From Pseudomonas fluorescens (GTDB taxonomy: Bacteria; Pseudomonadota; Gammaproteobacteria; Pseudomonadales; Pseudomonadaceae): a stretch of DNA of 64,000 nucleotides. Shown piece after piece: positions 34,725 through 42,778 of this stretch. A program made the position numbers and the translations under genes. The notes beneath the pieces are model-generated. The model made no database searches and was not told the origin of the DNA. It saw only the letters and a program-made list of their open reading frames with translations. The stretch is from NCBI RefSeq assembly GCF_902498065.1, contig NZ_CABVIR010000012.1, positions 1-64,000 on the forward strand. The letters run 5' to 3'. How positions within the stretch are numbered: position 1 is the first letter of the stretch; each line of letters starts with the position of its first letter.

Positions 34725-35546
34725 ATGGACCGTTACGTCGTATTCGGTAACCCGATTGGCCACAGCAAGTCGCCGTTGATCCATCGTCTGTTTGCCGAGC
34801 AGACCGCTCAGCATCTTGACTACAGCACCTCGCTGGCGCCGCTCGACGACTTTTCCGACTTTGCCCGGGCGTTTTTCCTTGAGGGGCGCGGAGCGAATGT
34901 GACGGTGCCGTTCAAGGAAGAGGCGTTTCGTCTGGCCGACAGTCTGACGGAACGAGCGCAACGGGCTGGCGCGGTGAACACCCTGAGCAAACTCGCGGAT
35001 GGCACGTTGCTGGGCGACAACACCGACGGCGCCGGGCTGGTGCGGGACCTGACGGTCAACGCCGGTTTCAGCCTCAAGGGCAAACGCATCCTGCTGCTCG
35101 GTGCTGGCGGCGCGGTGCGCGGTGCGCTGGAGCCGTTGCTGGCCGAGCATCCGGCCTCGGTGGTCATCGCCAACCGCACGGTGGAAAAAGCCGAGCTGCT
35201 GGCGGAGTTGTTTGCAGACCTGGGGCCGGTGTCGGCCAGTGGTTTCGACTGGTTGCAGGAGTCGGTGGACCTGATCATCAACGCGACATCGGCCAGTTTG
35301 TCAGGCGATGTGCCGCCGATTGCCAGCAGTTTGATCGCGCCGGGCAAGACCGTTTGCTACGACATGATGTACGGCAAGGAGCCGACCTCGTTCTGCCGTT
35401 GGGCGACTGAACATGGCGCGGCAGTGTCGATGGATGGCCTGGGGATGCTCGCCGAACAAGCGGCAGAAGCTTTCTTCCTGTGGCGCAGTGTGCGCCCGGA
35501 CACCGCGCCGGTGCTGGCCGAACTGCGCCGCCAACTGGCTGCATAA
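34725..35546 (+). CDS. aroE: Shikimate dehydrogenase
   Basis: NADPH-dependent reduction of 3-dehydroshikimate in aromatic amino acid synthesis. 273 aa from ATG 34725 (MDRYVVFGNPIGHSKSP). The catalytic Lys is in NVTVPFKEEAF and the Asp in NTDGAG. The NADP loop is GAGGAVRGAL followed by ANRTVEKAE, typical of AroE rather than YdiB. Directly downstream of hemF. Confidence 0.97.
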   Translation: MDRYVVFGNPIGHSKSPLIHRLFAEQTAQHLDYSTSLAPLDDFSDFARAFFLEGRGANVTVPFKEEAFRLADSLTERAQRAGAVNTLSKLADGTLLGDNTDGAGLVRDLTVNAGFSLKGKRILLLGAGGAVRGALEPLLAEHPASVVIANRTVEKAELLAELFADLGPVSASGFDWLQESVDLIINATSASLSGDVPPIASSLIAPGKTVCYDMMYGKEPTSFCRWATEHGAAVSMDGLGMLAEQAAEAFFLWRSVRPDTAPVLAELRRQLAA

Positions 35547-35547
35547 A

Positions 35548-35640
35548 CCTGTGGAGCCGGCTTGCTGGCGATCCAACGATTACGCGGTGTGCCTGATACG
35601 CCGCGGGGCCCTTGTCGCCAGCAAGCCGGCTCCTGCAGGG
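35548..35640. repeat. REP-like inverted pair
   Basis: CCTGTGGAGCCGGCTTGCTGG near the left end and GCCAGCAAGCCGGCTCCTGC near the right are inverted copies of a shorter, diverged REP type. They are separated by an IR-containing spacer (GCGGTGTGCC...CGCCGCGG), between converging aroE and the SulP gene. Confidence 0.75.
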
Positions 35641-35647
35641 CATTGTT

Positions 35648-37216
35648 TCAATCCTCGAAATGGATCGGGCATTTCTCCGCGCCTTCCAGCTTTCGCAACT
35701 CCTCTACCACCGGCGGCCGCGCCCCGCGCAAGGTAAGGCTACGGTTCTGCTTGCGCAGTCGCCGCGCTTCCTGGTGCAGCATTTCCACTCCCGAATAGTC
35801 GATGAAGTTGATGTGCTGCGCCTCGATCACCACCCGAGCGCCGTGCATGCGTTGCAAACGCACTTGCAGGTAATGGCTGGCGCCGAAAAAGATCGAGCCG
35901 CCGACTCGCAGAATGTCTTCATCGCCGTCGCGCCAATGCTGCACCCGCGGTTGTGACGTGCGCTTGAGGTAGAAAAACAACGACGCGAGCACCCCGGCAT
36001 AGATCGCTGTCTGCAATTCCAGTAACAGCGTGGCAACGCAGGTCAGCGCCATCACCACGAACTCCGCACGGCTGACCCGCAACAACGCGCGAATCCCGCG
36101 ATGGTCGACCAAGCCCCAGGCGATCAACAGGATGCTGCCGGCCATGGCCGGGATCGGGATATGCGAGATCAGCGCCGCGCCGAAAATCGCAAACAACGCT
36201 ACCCACAACGCGGAAAACACACCCGCCATGGGCGAACAGGCGCCCGCGTCGTAGCTGAGGCCGGAACGGGTAAAAGAACCGGCTGACAGCGAACCGGAAA
36301 AAAACGCACCGACAATGTTCGATAAACCCTGAGCGCGGACTTCCTGATTGGCATCGAGCAATTGCTGCGAGCGAGCGGACAAGGAACGGGCAATCGAGAG
36401 ACTCGTCACCAGCCCGAGCATCCCCACCGCCACCGCGCTCGGCAGTAATCGCAAAATCATGTCCAGATCCAGTGGCAACGGGCTGAAGGGCGGCAACCGT
36501 CCGACAAACGCGCTCACCAGCTTCACGTGGCCGAACATCGATGGCCAGAGCCAAACGAGCAACCCGGCCAGGATCAGGGTGATCAACAGCGTGGGCCAGC
36601 GAGGCAGCGACCCTTTCAGGATGATGCCGACGATGACGGTCGCCAGTCCCAGTACGAGCGAGGGCTTATCCACAGCATCGAGGTTGCGCATCAGCATCAA
36701 AAAGCTGTCCAGTGCGGTGGCCTGGCTGGGCAAGTCCAGCCCCAGCAGGTTGGGCATTTGACCGATGGCAATCACCACTGCGGCGCCGAGGGTGAAGCCC
36801 AATACCACCGAGTGCGAGACGAAATTCACCAGCGCGCCGAACCGCAAAATACCCAGCAACCACTGAAAAATGCCGGCGAGGAGTGTCAGAAGCAGGATCA
36901 GCGTGATGTAGTCCTTGGACGCGGGAACGGCCAGAGGACTGATACTGGCGAACAGGACGATGGAGATCGCTGCCGTCGGCCCACAGATCAAATGCCATGA
37001 CGAACCCCAGAGGCAGGCGATCAGCACCGGGATGATGGCGGCGTACAAGCCGTATTCCGGTGGGAGACCGGCGATCAGCGCGTAGGCAATGGATTGCGGC
37101 AACGCGAGAATCGCGCCGCTGAGACCGACAAGCAGATCACGACCGACGCTGGCGCGGGTCTGCCGGGGCAACCAGGTTAGGAAGGGAAAGAGTGAATGGC
37201 GGCTGGGAAGGGCCAT
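35648..37216 (-). CDS. SulP family inorganic anion transporter
   Basis: 522-aa inner-membrane transporter with a Sulfate_transp domain of 10-12 helices (LVGLSGAILALPQSIAYALIA is the family entry motif) and a C-terminal STAS domain (about residues 420-515, with EAQHINFIDYSGVEMLHQEA). Substrates of the family include sulfate and bicarbonate. The neighbouring choline-sulfatase gene, which releases sulfate, makes sulfate a reasonable guess, but a hairpin separates them. ATG 37216 is chosen; the longer frame from 37276 reads through that hairpin. An exact DnaA box is inside at 36666-36674. Confidence 0.9.
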   Translation of the reverse strand: MALPSRHSLFPFLTWLPRQTRASVGRDLLVGLSGAILALPQSIAYALIAGLPPEYGLYAAIIPVLIACLWGSSWHLICGPTAAISIVLFASISPLAVPASKDYITLILLLTLLAGIFQWLLGILRFGALVNFVSHSVVLGFTLGAAVVIAIGQMPNLLGLDLPSQATALDSFLMLMRNLDAVDKPSLVLGLATVIVGIILKGSLPRWPTLLITLILAGLLVWLWPSMFGHVKLVSAFVGRLPPFSPLPLDLDMILRLLPSAVAVGMLGLVTSLSIARSLSARSQQLLDANQEVRAQGLSNIVGAFFSGSLSAGSFTRSGLSYDAGACSPMAGVFSALWVALFAIFGAALISHIPIPAMAGSILLIAWGLVDHRGIRALLRVSRAEFVVMALTCVATLLLELQTAIYAGVLASLFFYLKRTSQPRVQHWRDGDEDILRVGGSIFFGASHYLQVRLQRMHGARVVIEAQHINFIDYSGVEMLHQEARRLRKQNRSLTLRGARPPVVEELRKLEGAEKCPIHFED

Positions 37217-37257
37217 GGGTCCTCTCGGTCGGGAATTTGCACAAGGGTAACAGGAAC

Positions 37258-37292
37258 ACCAGTAGGAGCCGGGCAAGCCGGCTCCTACTGGT
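37258..37292. terminator. REP-like hairpin between choX and the SulP gene
   Basis: ACCAGTAGGAGCCGG / CCGGCTCCTACTGGT, a perfect 15-bp stem with a 5-nt loop. It resembles a single compact REP and stands where a choX terminator is expected, but there is no T-run. Confidence 0.6.
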
Positions 37293-37320
37293 AGTCATTC
37301 AGGCCCTTGTGTACAAGGGG

Positions 37321-38241
37321 TCAGAGCTTGGCTTTTACCGCTGGCAACGCATCCTTGCCGTCTGCGGTCTTCACACCTTCCAACCATTTATCCAGTACCG
37401 CCGGATTGGCCTTGATCCACGCCTTGGCAGCATCCGCGTTGCTGATCTTCTTGTTCACCACATCCGCCATGATGCTGTTTTCCATTTCCTGGGTGAAACT
37501 CAGGTTGGTGAGCAGCTTGCCCACATTCGGGCAGGCCTCGGCGTAACCCTTGCGGGTCAGGGTATGAACGCTGCCGGTGTCGCCGAAATACTTCTCGCCG
37601 CCCTTAAGGTAATGCATTTTCAGCTGCACGTTCATCGGGTGCGGCGTCCAGCCGAGGAAGGTCACGAATTTCTGTTTCTTCACCGCGCGAGAGACTTCGG
37701 CCAGCATTGCCTGTTCGCTGGACTCCACCAGTTTCCACTGGCCCATGTCGAAGTCGTTCTTCTTGATGATCTCTTGCAGCGAAATGTTCGCCGGAGCGCC
37801 GGAGCCGATACCGTAGATCTTCTTGTCGAACTTGTCGGCGAACTTGTTCAGGTCGGAAAAGTTATGCACACCCGCGTCCCACACGTAATCCGGAACAGCC
37901 AGGGTGAACTCGGTGCCGTCGAGGTTCTTCGCCAGTTGCGTGACATCGCCGGTGGCCACGAACTTGTCGTAGAAGCCCTGTTGCGCCGGCATCCAGTTGC
38001 CGAGGAACACGTCGACCTGGCCATCCTTCAAGCCGCCAAAGGTAATCGGCACCGCGAGGGTGTCGACTTTGGGCTTGTAGCCCATGCCGTCCAGCAGAAA
38101 CCCGGTGATGGCGTTGGTTGCGGCGATGTCGCTCCAGCCAGGGTCGGCCATTTTCACCGTCTCGCAACTCTGATCGGCATACGCCGACGCGCTGCCCAGG
38201 GCCAGCAGCCCGACCGTCAGTACTGTGGATAACTTTTGCAT
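37321..38241 (-). CDS. choX: Choline ABC transporter substrate-binding protein (ChoX-like)
   Basis: 306-aa periplasmic binding protein of the OpuAC fold. A Sec signal peptide is cleaved near AYA-DQS. Aromatic residues expected for a quaternary-ammonium cage are present (GNWMPAQ, FLGWTPHPMN). It forms a unit with betC (16-nt gap), so choline or choline-O-sulfate is the probable ligand. No permease or ATPase genes adjoin it, so it would have to share a transporter encoded elsewhere. A DnaA box lies in the signal-peptide coding region (38224-38232). Confidence 0.88.
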   Translation of the reverse strand: MQKLSTVLTVGLLALGSASAYADQSCETVKMADPGWSDIAATNAITGFLLDGMGYKPKVDTLAVPITFGGLKDGQVDVFLGNWMPAQQGFYDKFVATGDVTQLAKNLDGTEFTLAVPDYVWDAGVHNFSDLNKFADKFDKKIYGIGSGAPANISLQEIIKKNDFDMGQWKLVESSEQAMLAEVSRAVKKQKFVTFLGWTPHPMNVQLKMHYLKGGEKYFGDTGSVHTLTRKGYAEACPNVGKLLTNLSFTQEMENSIMADVVNKKISNADAAKAWIKANPAVLDKWLEGVKTADGKDALPAVKAKL

Positions 38242-38257
38242 GGACTTCCCCTTAACA

Positions 38258-39772
38258 TTATTGGTTTTGGCAGGGTTGTGGATAACGTGCTTTGCGCTCC
38301 AGGTCGTCGAGATCGATGTGGTTGCGCATGTATTGCTGACTGGCGTCCACCAGCGGCTGGTGATCCCAGCTCTTCAGCTTGCCGATGGTCAGCGCATCGG
38401 CGACGAATCGCCGGCGACGCTGGCTCGCGAGCACTTGTTGGTGGATCGCCGGGATGTTCCATTTGGCCCGTGCTTCGGCCAGAAATTCTTCGAACAGTGG
38501 CCGATGTTGCGGCGAACGGCTGAGTTCTTCCTGCTCGCGCGGGTCGTTGTGTACGTCGAAGAGTAGGCACGGGTCGTCTTCGCTATAGATGAATTTGTAG
38601 GCGCCGCGACGAATCATCATTAATGGGCTGATAGTGCCTTCGGCCATGTATTCGCCGAAGACTTCGTCGTGACCGCCCTGACCTTGCAGGTGCGAAACCA
38701 GCGAGCGGCCATCCAGTGGCAAACCCGGTTCCAGCGAGCCGCCGGCCAACTCGACAAACGTCGGCAACAGGTCGGCGGTGGACACCGCTGCGCTGACCCG
38801 TCCGGCGCCAAACTGCCCCGGAGCACTTATCAACAGGGGGACGCGCGCGGCCATTTCGAACCAGTGCATTTTGTACCAGAGCCCGCGCTCGCCGAGCATG
38901 TCGCCGTGGTCACCCGAGAACACGATGATCGTGTCATCGATCAGCCCGGTTTCTTCGAGCGTTTGCAGGAGTTTGCCGACGTTGCTGTCGATATAGCTGC
39001 ATGCACCGAAATAAGCCCGGCGCGCATCGCGGATCTTATCCACAGGCAGCGGCTTGTCCCACAGGTCGTAGACCTTGAGCAAGCGCCGGGAATGCGGATC
39101 GAGTTCGGTTTGATCCGGGGTGTCGGGCAACGGGATGTCGGCATCGTCGTACATGTCCCAAAAAGCCTTGGGAATCGTGTACGGGTCGTGTGGGTGAGTC
39201 ATCGACACGGTCAGGCAAAACGGCTGATCGCCCTCTTCGCGAATGTGGTCGAACAGGTATTGCTGGGCTTTGAACACCACCTCTTCATCGAAATCCAGTT
39301 GGTTGGTACGCACGCACGGCCCGGCTTGCAGCACCGACGACATGTTGTGATACCAGGTCGGACGCACGTCCGGTTCGTCCCAATTTACCGCCCAACCGTA
39401 ATCGGCCGGATAAATGTCGCTGGTCAGGCGTTCTTCGTAACCGTGTAACTGATCGGGGCCGCAAAAGTGCATCTTGCCGGACAACGCGGTGCGATAGCCG
39501 AGGCGGCGCAGGTAGTGGGCATAGGTCGGCACATCGGCGGGGAAATCGGCTGCGTTGTCGTAAGCGCCAATCTTGCTCGGCAACTGACCGCTGACCAGAG
39601 TAAAACGCGACGGCGCGCACAGTGGGCTGTTGCAATAAGCGGCGTCGAACACCACGCCTTCGGCGGCGAGGCGACTGAGATTGGGCAATTTGATTGGCGA
39701 AGCGCCGTAGAACGGCAACATTGGCGCGGCCATCTGATCGGCCATGATGAAAAGAATATTCTTGCGCTTCAT
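38258..39772 (-). CDS. betC: Choline-sulfatase
   Basis: 504-aa type-I sulfatase that hydrolyses choline-O-sulfate to choline and sulfate. The formylglycine motif C-x-P-S-R is present as Cys52-Arg56 (CAPSR). Metal-binding Asp12 lies in ADQ, and a second acidic cluster is in VFSGDHGDMLGERGLW. No signal peptide, so it acts in the cytoplasm. The start ATG 39772 gives MKRKNILFIMADQ. Divergent from a LysR gene of the choline-sulfate type. DnaA boxes lie at 38277-38285 and 39036-39044. Confidence 0.93.
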   Translation of the reverse strand: MKRKNILFIMADQMAAPMLPFYGASPIKLPNLSRLAAEGVVFDAAYCNSPLCAPSRFTLVSGQLPSKIGAYDNAADFPADVPTYAHYLRRLGYRTALSGKMHFCGPDQLHGYEERLTSDIYPADYGWAVNWDEPDVRPTWYHNMSSVLQAGPCVRTNQLDFDEEVVFKAQQYLFDHIREEGDQPFCLTVSMTHPHDPYTIPKAFWDMYDDADIPLPDTPDQTELDPHSRRLLKVYDLWDKPLPVDKIRDARRAYFGACSYIDSNVGKLLQTLEETGLIDDTIIVFSGDHGDMLGERGLWYKMHWFEMAARVPLLISAPGQFGAGRVSAAVSTADLLPTFVELAGGSLEPGLPLDGRSLVSHLQGQGGHDEVFGEYMAEGTISPLMMIRRGAYKFIYSEDDPCLLFDVHNDPREQEELSRSPQHRPLFEEFLAEARAKWNIPAIHQQVLASQRRRRFVADALTIGKLKSWDHQPLVDASQQYMRNHIDLDDLERKARYPQPCQNQ

Positions 39773-39828
39773 GTGATCGCGGCATTCCATAGTGAATATT
39801 TATGCGAGAGTGCTGCGATCGAGCATGT

Positions 39829-39858
39829 AGCCCATGCAGTTTGTGGTAAAGCCCATGC
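39829..39858. promoter_or_regulatory. Candidate LysR operator between betC and its regulator
   Basis: AGCCCATGC occurs twice as a direct repeat (39829-39837 and 39850-39858), 21 nt apart, or two helical turns. The first copy overlaps the inverted repeat GCATG-N5-CATGC (39823-39837). It lies in the 114-nt divergent promoter region, as expected for LysR-type control. Confidence 0.45.
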
Positions 39859-39886
39859 CAGGCAATGACTAGGATAAGCACAGCTT

Positions 39887-40837
39887 ATGTATGACGCCCT
39901 CGGTGATTTGTCTCTGGATTTGCTTCGCGCCTTCGAAGCGGCCGCTCGCCAGCGCAGCTTCACGGCCGCTGCGGTGGAGCTCGGCACGACGCAACCGGCC
40001 ATCAGTCAGCAGATCAAACGGCTGGAAGATCAACTCGGCACGCGGCTGTTTGATCGCATTTATCGCGGGATCGAACTGACCGAGGCCGGGGCCATTCTTT
40101 TCGAACAGGTTCAGCTCGGTTTGCAGAATATCGACGCAGGATTGAGTGCGATCAGTGCACAGCATCAGCATGAGGTATTGCAGGTCGCCACCGATTTTGC
40201 CTTTGCCGCTTACTGGCTGATGCCGAGATTGCATCGTTTTCACGCGGCCAATCCTCACGTCGACGTTAGCCTGGTCACCAGTGAACGCAGTCTCAACATG
40301 CTGCGCACCGATATCGATGTCGCCGTGCTGTTTGGTGATGGACGTTTTAAACAGGGCGAAAGCCATTGGCTGTTCAGCGAGGAAGTGTTCCCGGTGTGCA
40401 GCCCCCTGTTGTTGAAAGATCGTCCCCTGCCATTGCCGGCCAAGGGGTTACTGGAATTTCCGCTGCTGCACCTGCGCGGCGAAAACAGCAGCAACTGGTT
40501 CGACTGGAGCGGCGTGTTCCGCGAGTTGGGGATAACTTCGGCGCCGGCACCCGGGCAATTGCGATTCGACAACTACACGTTGTTGATTCAAGCGGCGATT
40601 GGCGGCCAGGGCGTGGCGATTGGCTGGCGGCACCTTGTGGATAACTTGCTGGCGCAAGGATTACTGTGTCGGCCAATTGCTGAAACAGTGATGTCCCGCC
40701 AGGGCTATTACGTGGTTCTGCCTCAACGCAAACGGCGCGGGGCGTTGATTCAACAGTTCGTGGATTGGTTGATGCACGAGCAGGCCAGCAGTGCGCAATC
40801 GCTGAATGGCCTGCCTTTGCCTTCGATTGCGGTGTGA
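39887..40837 (+). CDS. LysR family regulator of choline-sulfate use
   Basis: 316 aa: an N-terminal winged HTH (LLRAFEAAARQRSFTAAAVELGTTQPAISQQIKRLE) and a C-terminal periplasmic-binding-type effector domain. Its divergent position next to betC and its overall sequence match the putative choline-sulfate-utilisation transcription factors found with betC in proteobacteria. The effector is probably choline-O-sulfate or choline (inference). A DnaA box lies at 40636-40644, the last one seen in the window. Confidence 0.88.
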   Translation: MYDALGDLSLDLLRAFEAAARQRSFTAAAVELGTTQPAISQQIKRLEDQLGTRLFDRIYRGIELTEAGAILFEQVQLGLQNIDAGLSAISAQHQHEVLQVATDFAFAAYWLMPRLHRFHAANPHVDVSLVTSERSLNMLRTDIDVAVLFGDGRFKQGESHWLFSEEVFPVCSPLLLKDRPLPLPAKGLLEFPLLHLRGENSSNWFDWSGVFRELGITSAPAPGQLRFDNYTLLIQAAIGGQGVAIGWRHLVDNLLAQGLLCRPIAETVMSRQGYYVVLPQRKRRGALIQQFVDWLMHEQASSAQSLNGLPLPSIAV

Positions 40838-40852
40838 AAGCAACACGTCGTC

Positions 40853-40865
40853 CGAGCGCGGCTCG
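40853..40865. terminator. Weak hairpin between converging genes
   Basis: CGAGC-GCG-GCTCG with CTCTTTC after it, in the 36-nt gap between the LysR gene and the NmrA-like gene. Short stem, so only a weak candidate. Confidence 0.3.
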
Positions 40866-40873
40866 CTCTTTCG

Positions 40874-41536
40874 CTACTCAGAAGTCGCCACGAAATTCAC
40901 GTGTTCACCAACGTGAAGGTTGAAGTGCAATTCATCAGCAATCCCTCTCGCGACGCGGTTCAAGCGCTCCAGTGGTTCGGCCAGCCCCGGTTCCAGGCTG
41001 CTGCTGACGTGACTGAAATGCTCGATCGTCAGCCCCGCGACGCCGCGTGGCGCATTGACCAGCGTCCAGTGCAATGCGCTGGTTTGCAGGGCTTCGCGGA
41101 TTTCTTCGGCGGCGTGGCGCTGCAGTTGATCCTCGATCTCCGGATCGTCGAGCACCTCGAAATCACCCACCAAAAACAGCCGGGCAATGCCGGCAGCCTG
41201 CATGCCGTCTATCAGCGCATCCACGGCAAGCACCTGTTCGACCGGGCCCGGAACAACGGTTTTTTCCACGTGTTCGCTGTTGAACGGCAAGCCTGGTGCG
41301 TCTAACAGACAGATGACGGCTGAAGAGCCCGCGACGCTTTGCTTCACGCGTTCGGCCTCGAACAGGTCGCCCGTCTTGGCCCGTAAACCCGGACGTGGCG
41401 CGAGCGCCGTCAAGTCGTCGAGGATGGCGATCACTTCATGTTGGCGCCGCAGCATTTCGGCCATCAGCGCACTGCCCAGGCTACTCATGGCACCATAAAG
41501 CACCACCTTTACTACCGGGGTTTCGGCATTTTTCAT
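40874..41536 (-). CDS. NAD(P)-binding protein, NmrA-like/atypical SDR
   Basis: 220-aa Rossmann protein. The dinucleotide-binding start VVLYGAMSSLGSALMAEMLRR and a conserved ALHWTLVNAPRGVAG segment resemble NAD(P)H-binding NmrA-like proteins. No catalytic Tyr-x3-Lys motif is obvious, so it may be a redox sensor or a reductase of unknown substrate. Divergent from the DOPA-dioxygenase-like gene across 82 nt. Confidence 0.75.
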   Translation of the reverse strand: MKNAETPVVKVVLYGAMSSLGSALMAEMLRRQHEVIAILDDLTALAPRPGLRAKTGDLFEAERVKQSVAGSSAVICLLDAPGLPFNSEHVEKTVVPGPVEQVLAVDALIDGMQAAGIARLFLVGDFEVLDDPEIEDQLQRHAAEEIREALQTSALHWTLVNAPRGVAGLTIEHFSHVSSSLEPGLAEPLERLNRVARGIADELHFNLHVGEHVNFVATSE

Positions 41537-41618
41537 GGCTGAGCTCCGTTTTCCTACGTGTATAGCGTGAGACCTGTGGGAAACGGCGACGGTTCGACTG
41601 GGATTCAGAGGGTTTCAG

Positions 41619-41945
41619 ATGCAACAGATCAAGGGCTATCACGCCCACGTGTATTTCGACACCAGCACCATCGATCAGGCGCGCGCCTTGTGTGAGCGGG
41701 CGGCCCAGTTGTTTGCGGTGAAAATGGGGCGGGTACATGAGCGCCCGGTCGGCCCGCACCCGGACTGGAGTTGCCAACTGGCATTCGGGCCGGAACTCAT
41801 CGGCGACGTGTTGCCGTGGCTGGCGCTCAATCGCAAGGGTTTGGTGGTGTTCCTGCACCCGGACACCGGCGACGATCTGCTTGACCACACCGAACATGCG
41901 ATCTGGATGGGCGCGATCCGGCCACTGGACCTGTCTGTTTTTTGA
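41619..41945 (+). CDS. DOPA 4,5-dioxygenase family protein
   Basis: 108 aa. Matches the small DOPA-dioxygenase-like family: an opening GYHAHVYFD with two His, a middle GPHPDWSCQLAF and a later VVFLHPDTGDDLLDHTEHAIW with further His residues that could bind iron. The physiological substrate in bacteria is not known. The stop TGA directly abuts the TCA stop of the converging GFA gene. Confidence 0.85.
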   Translation: MQQIKGYHAHVYFDTSTIDQARALCERAAQLFAVKMGRVHERPVGPHPDWSCQLAFGPELIGDVLPWLALNRKGLVVFLHPDTGDDLLDHTEHAIWMGAIRPLDLSVF

Positions 41946-42347
41946 TCACAGGGTCTCTTCGGCTTCACCCGGCAAGTGCTCGTCCAGGTGCAGCCACGGC
42001 AGACGGCTGTCTGTCCAGATGTGCCGTTCGGCCGGAGCCTGCTCGGGATGATCGAGGGTGGCGATGGTCAAGTCGATGCTTTCGGGACTGAGCTGTGTCA
42101 CCAGCGCGAGTTGTGCCCCACAGGTCGGGCAGAAATAGCGTACGCAGCTGGATGACGAGGCGTATTGCGCCGGAGTGCCTTTCAGCCATTCAAAGGTGGA
42201 TGCGGGCACGGTGATCCAGGTGGTCACAATCCCGCCGCTGACCCGCCGGCAAATCGAGCAGTGACAGTGGGCGATGTCGCGCAAAGGGCCGCGCAATTGA
42301 TAGCGCAGATGTCCGCAGTGGCAGCCGCCGGTGTGTGTCTCGTTCAT
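41946..42347 (-). CDS. GFA family (glutathione-dependent formaldehyde-activating-like) protein
   Basis: 133-aa zinc protein with the three Cys motifs of the family: GGCHCGH, HCHCSICRR and CPTCGA. The family name comes from formaldehyde-glutathione chemistry, but most members have unknown function. ATG 42347 begins MNETHTGGCHCGH; the longer frame upstream reads through a REP element and is rejected. Confidence 0.85.
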   Translation of the reverse strand: MNETHTGGCHCGHLRYQLRGPLRDIAHCHCSICRRVSGGIVTTWITVPASTFEWLKGTPAQYASSSSCVRYFCPTCGAQLALVTQLSPESIDLTIATLDHPEQAPAERHIWTDSRLPWLHLDEHLPGEAEETL

Positions 42348-42379
42348 GGCATCGCTTCCTGATGTGTATTGACTGACGT

Positions 42380-42474
42380 CATCGCGGGCAAGCCCGCTCC
42401 CACAGTGATCTGTGTGTGCCACAAACTGCAGCTTCGCCGCAAAACCCTGTGGGAGCGGGCTTGCCCGCGATGGC
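42380..42474. repeat. REP pair (inverted)
   Basis: CATCGCGGGCAAGCCCGCTCC and, 40 nt on, GTGGGAGCGGGCTTGCCCGCG in opposite orientation. They lie just upstream of the GFA gene start, in the long gap before the citrate transporter. Confidence 0.88.
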
Positions 42475-42778
42475 CTCAGCTCGGTTTCCCTCTCTGCCCG
42501 GTCCGACGACCGGTTGTACATCCGGTCAATGCTTTCATCAGCGAAAGCTCGGTGAAAGCTTCCCCGATTAGGATCGCCCCACTACCGGCAACAGACCGGT
42601 CGGCCAATGCCAGCGTTTTATCGCTCGCACAGCCCTTTAACAACAACAATGGTGACCCTGATGTCCTTTACAACCCGCCGCTTCGCTGCAACTCCTCCCG
42701 TACGCCTCGTGCTTCCCGTTCTGCGCTGACCCACCCGGTTCGCCCATTCCCTAGCCGCGCTACGCCTGGAGTATTCCC
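42475..42778 (+). promoter_or_regulatory. Long leader region of the citrate transporter
   Basis: About 300 nt without a sizeable gene. It contains a direct repeat GAAAGCT (near 42544 and 42553), a CA-repeat AACAACAACAA at 42639-42649 that fits the Hfq/Crc AAYAAYAA consensus, and a possible 22-codon leader ORF (42661-42729). The frame 42369-42785 that spans it reads through the REP and is not a credible gene. Confidence 0.5.
42661..42729 (+). CDS. Putative 22-aa leader peptide before the citrate transporter
   Basis: ATG-to-TGA frame of 22 codons, MSFTTRRFAATPPVRLVLPV followed by LR. It is preceded by GGTGA at 42651-42655 with a 5-nt spacer, a plausible ribosome-binding site. It ends 49 nt before the transporter ATG. 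A CA motif lies directly upstream, so Hfq/Crc could block its translation. No homology is recognised and it may be chance. Confidence 0.3.
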   Translation: MSFTTRRFAATPPVRLVLPVLR

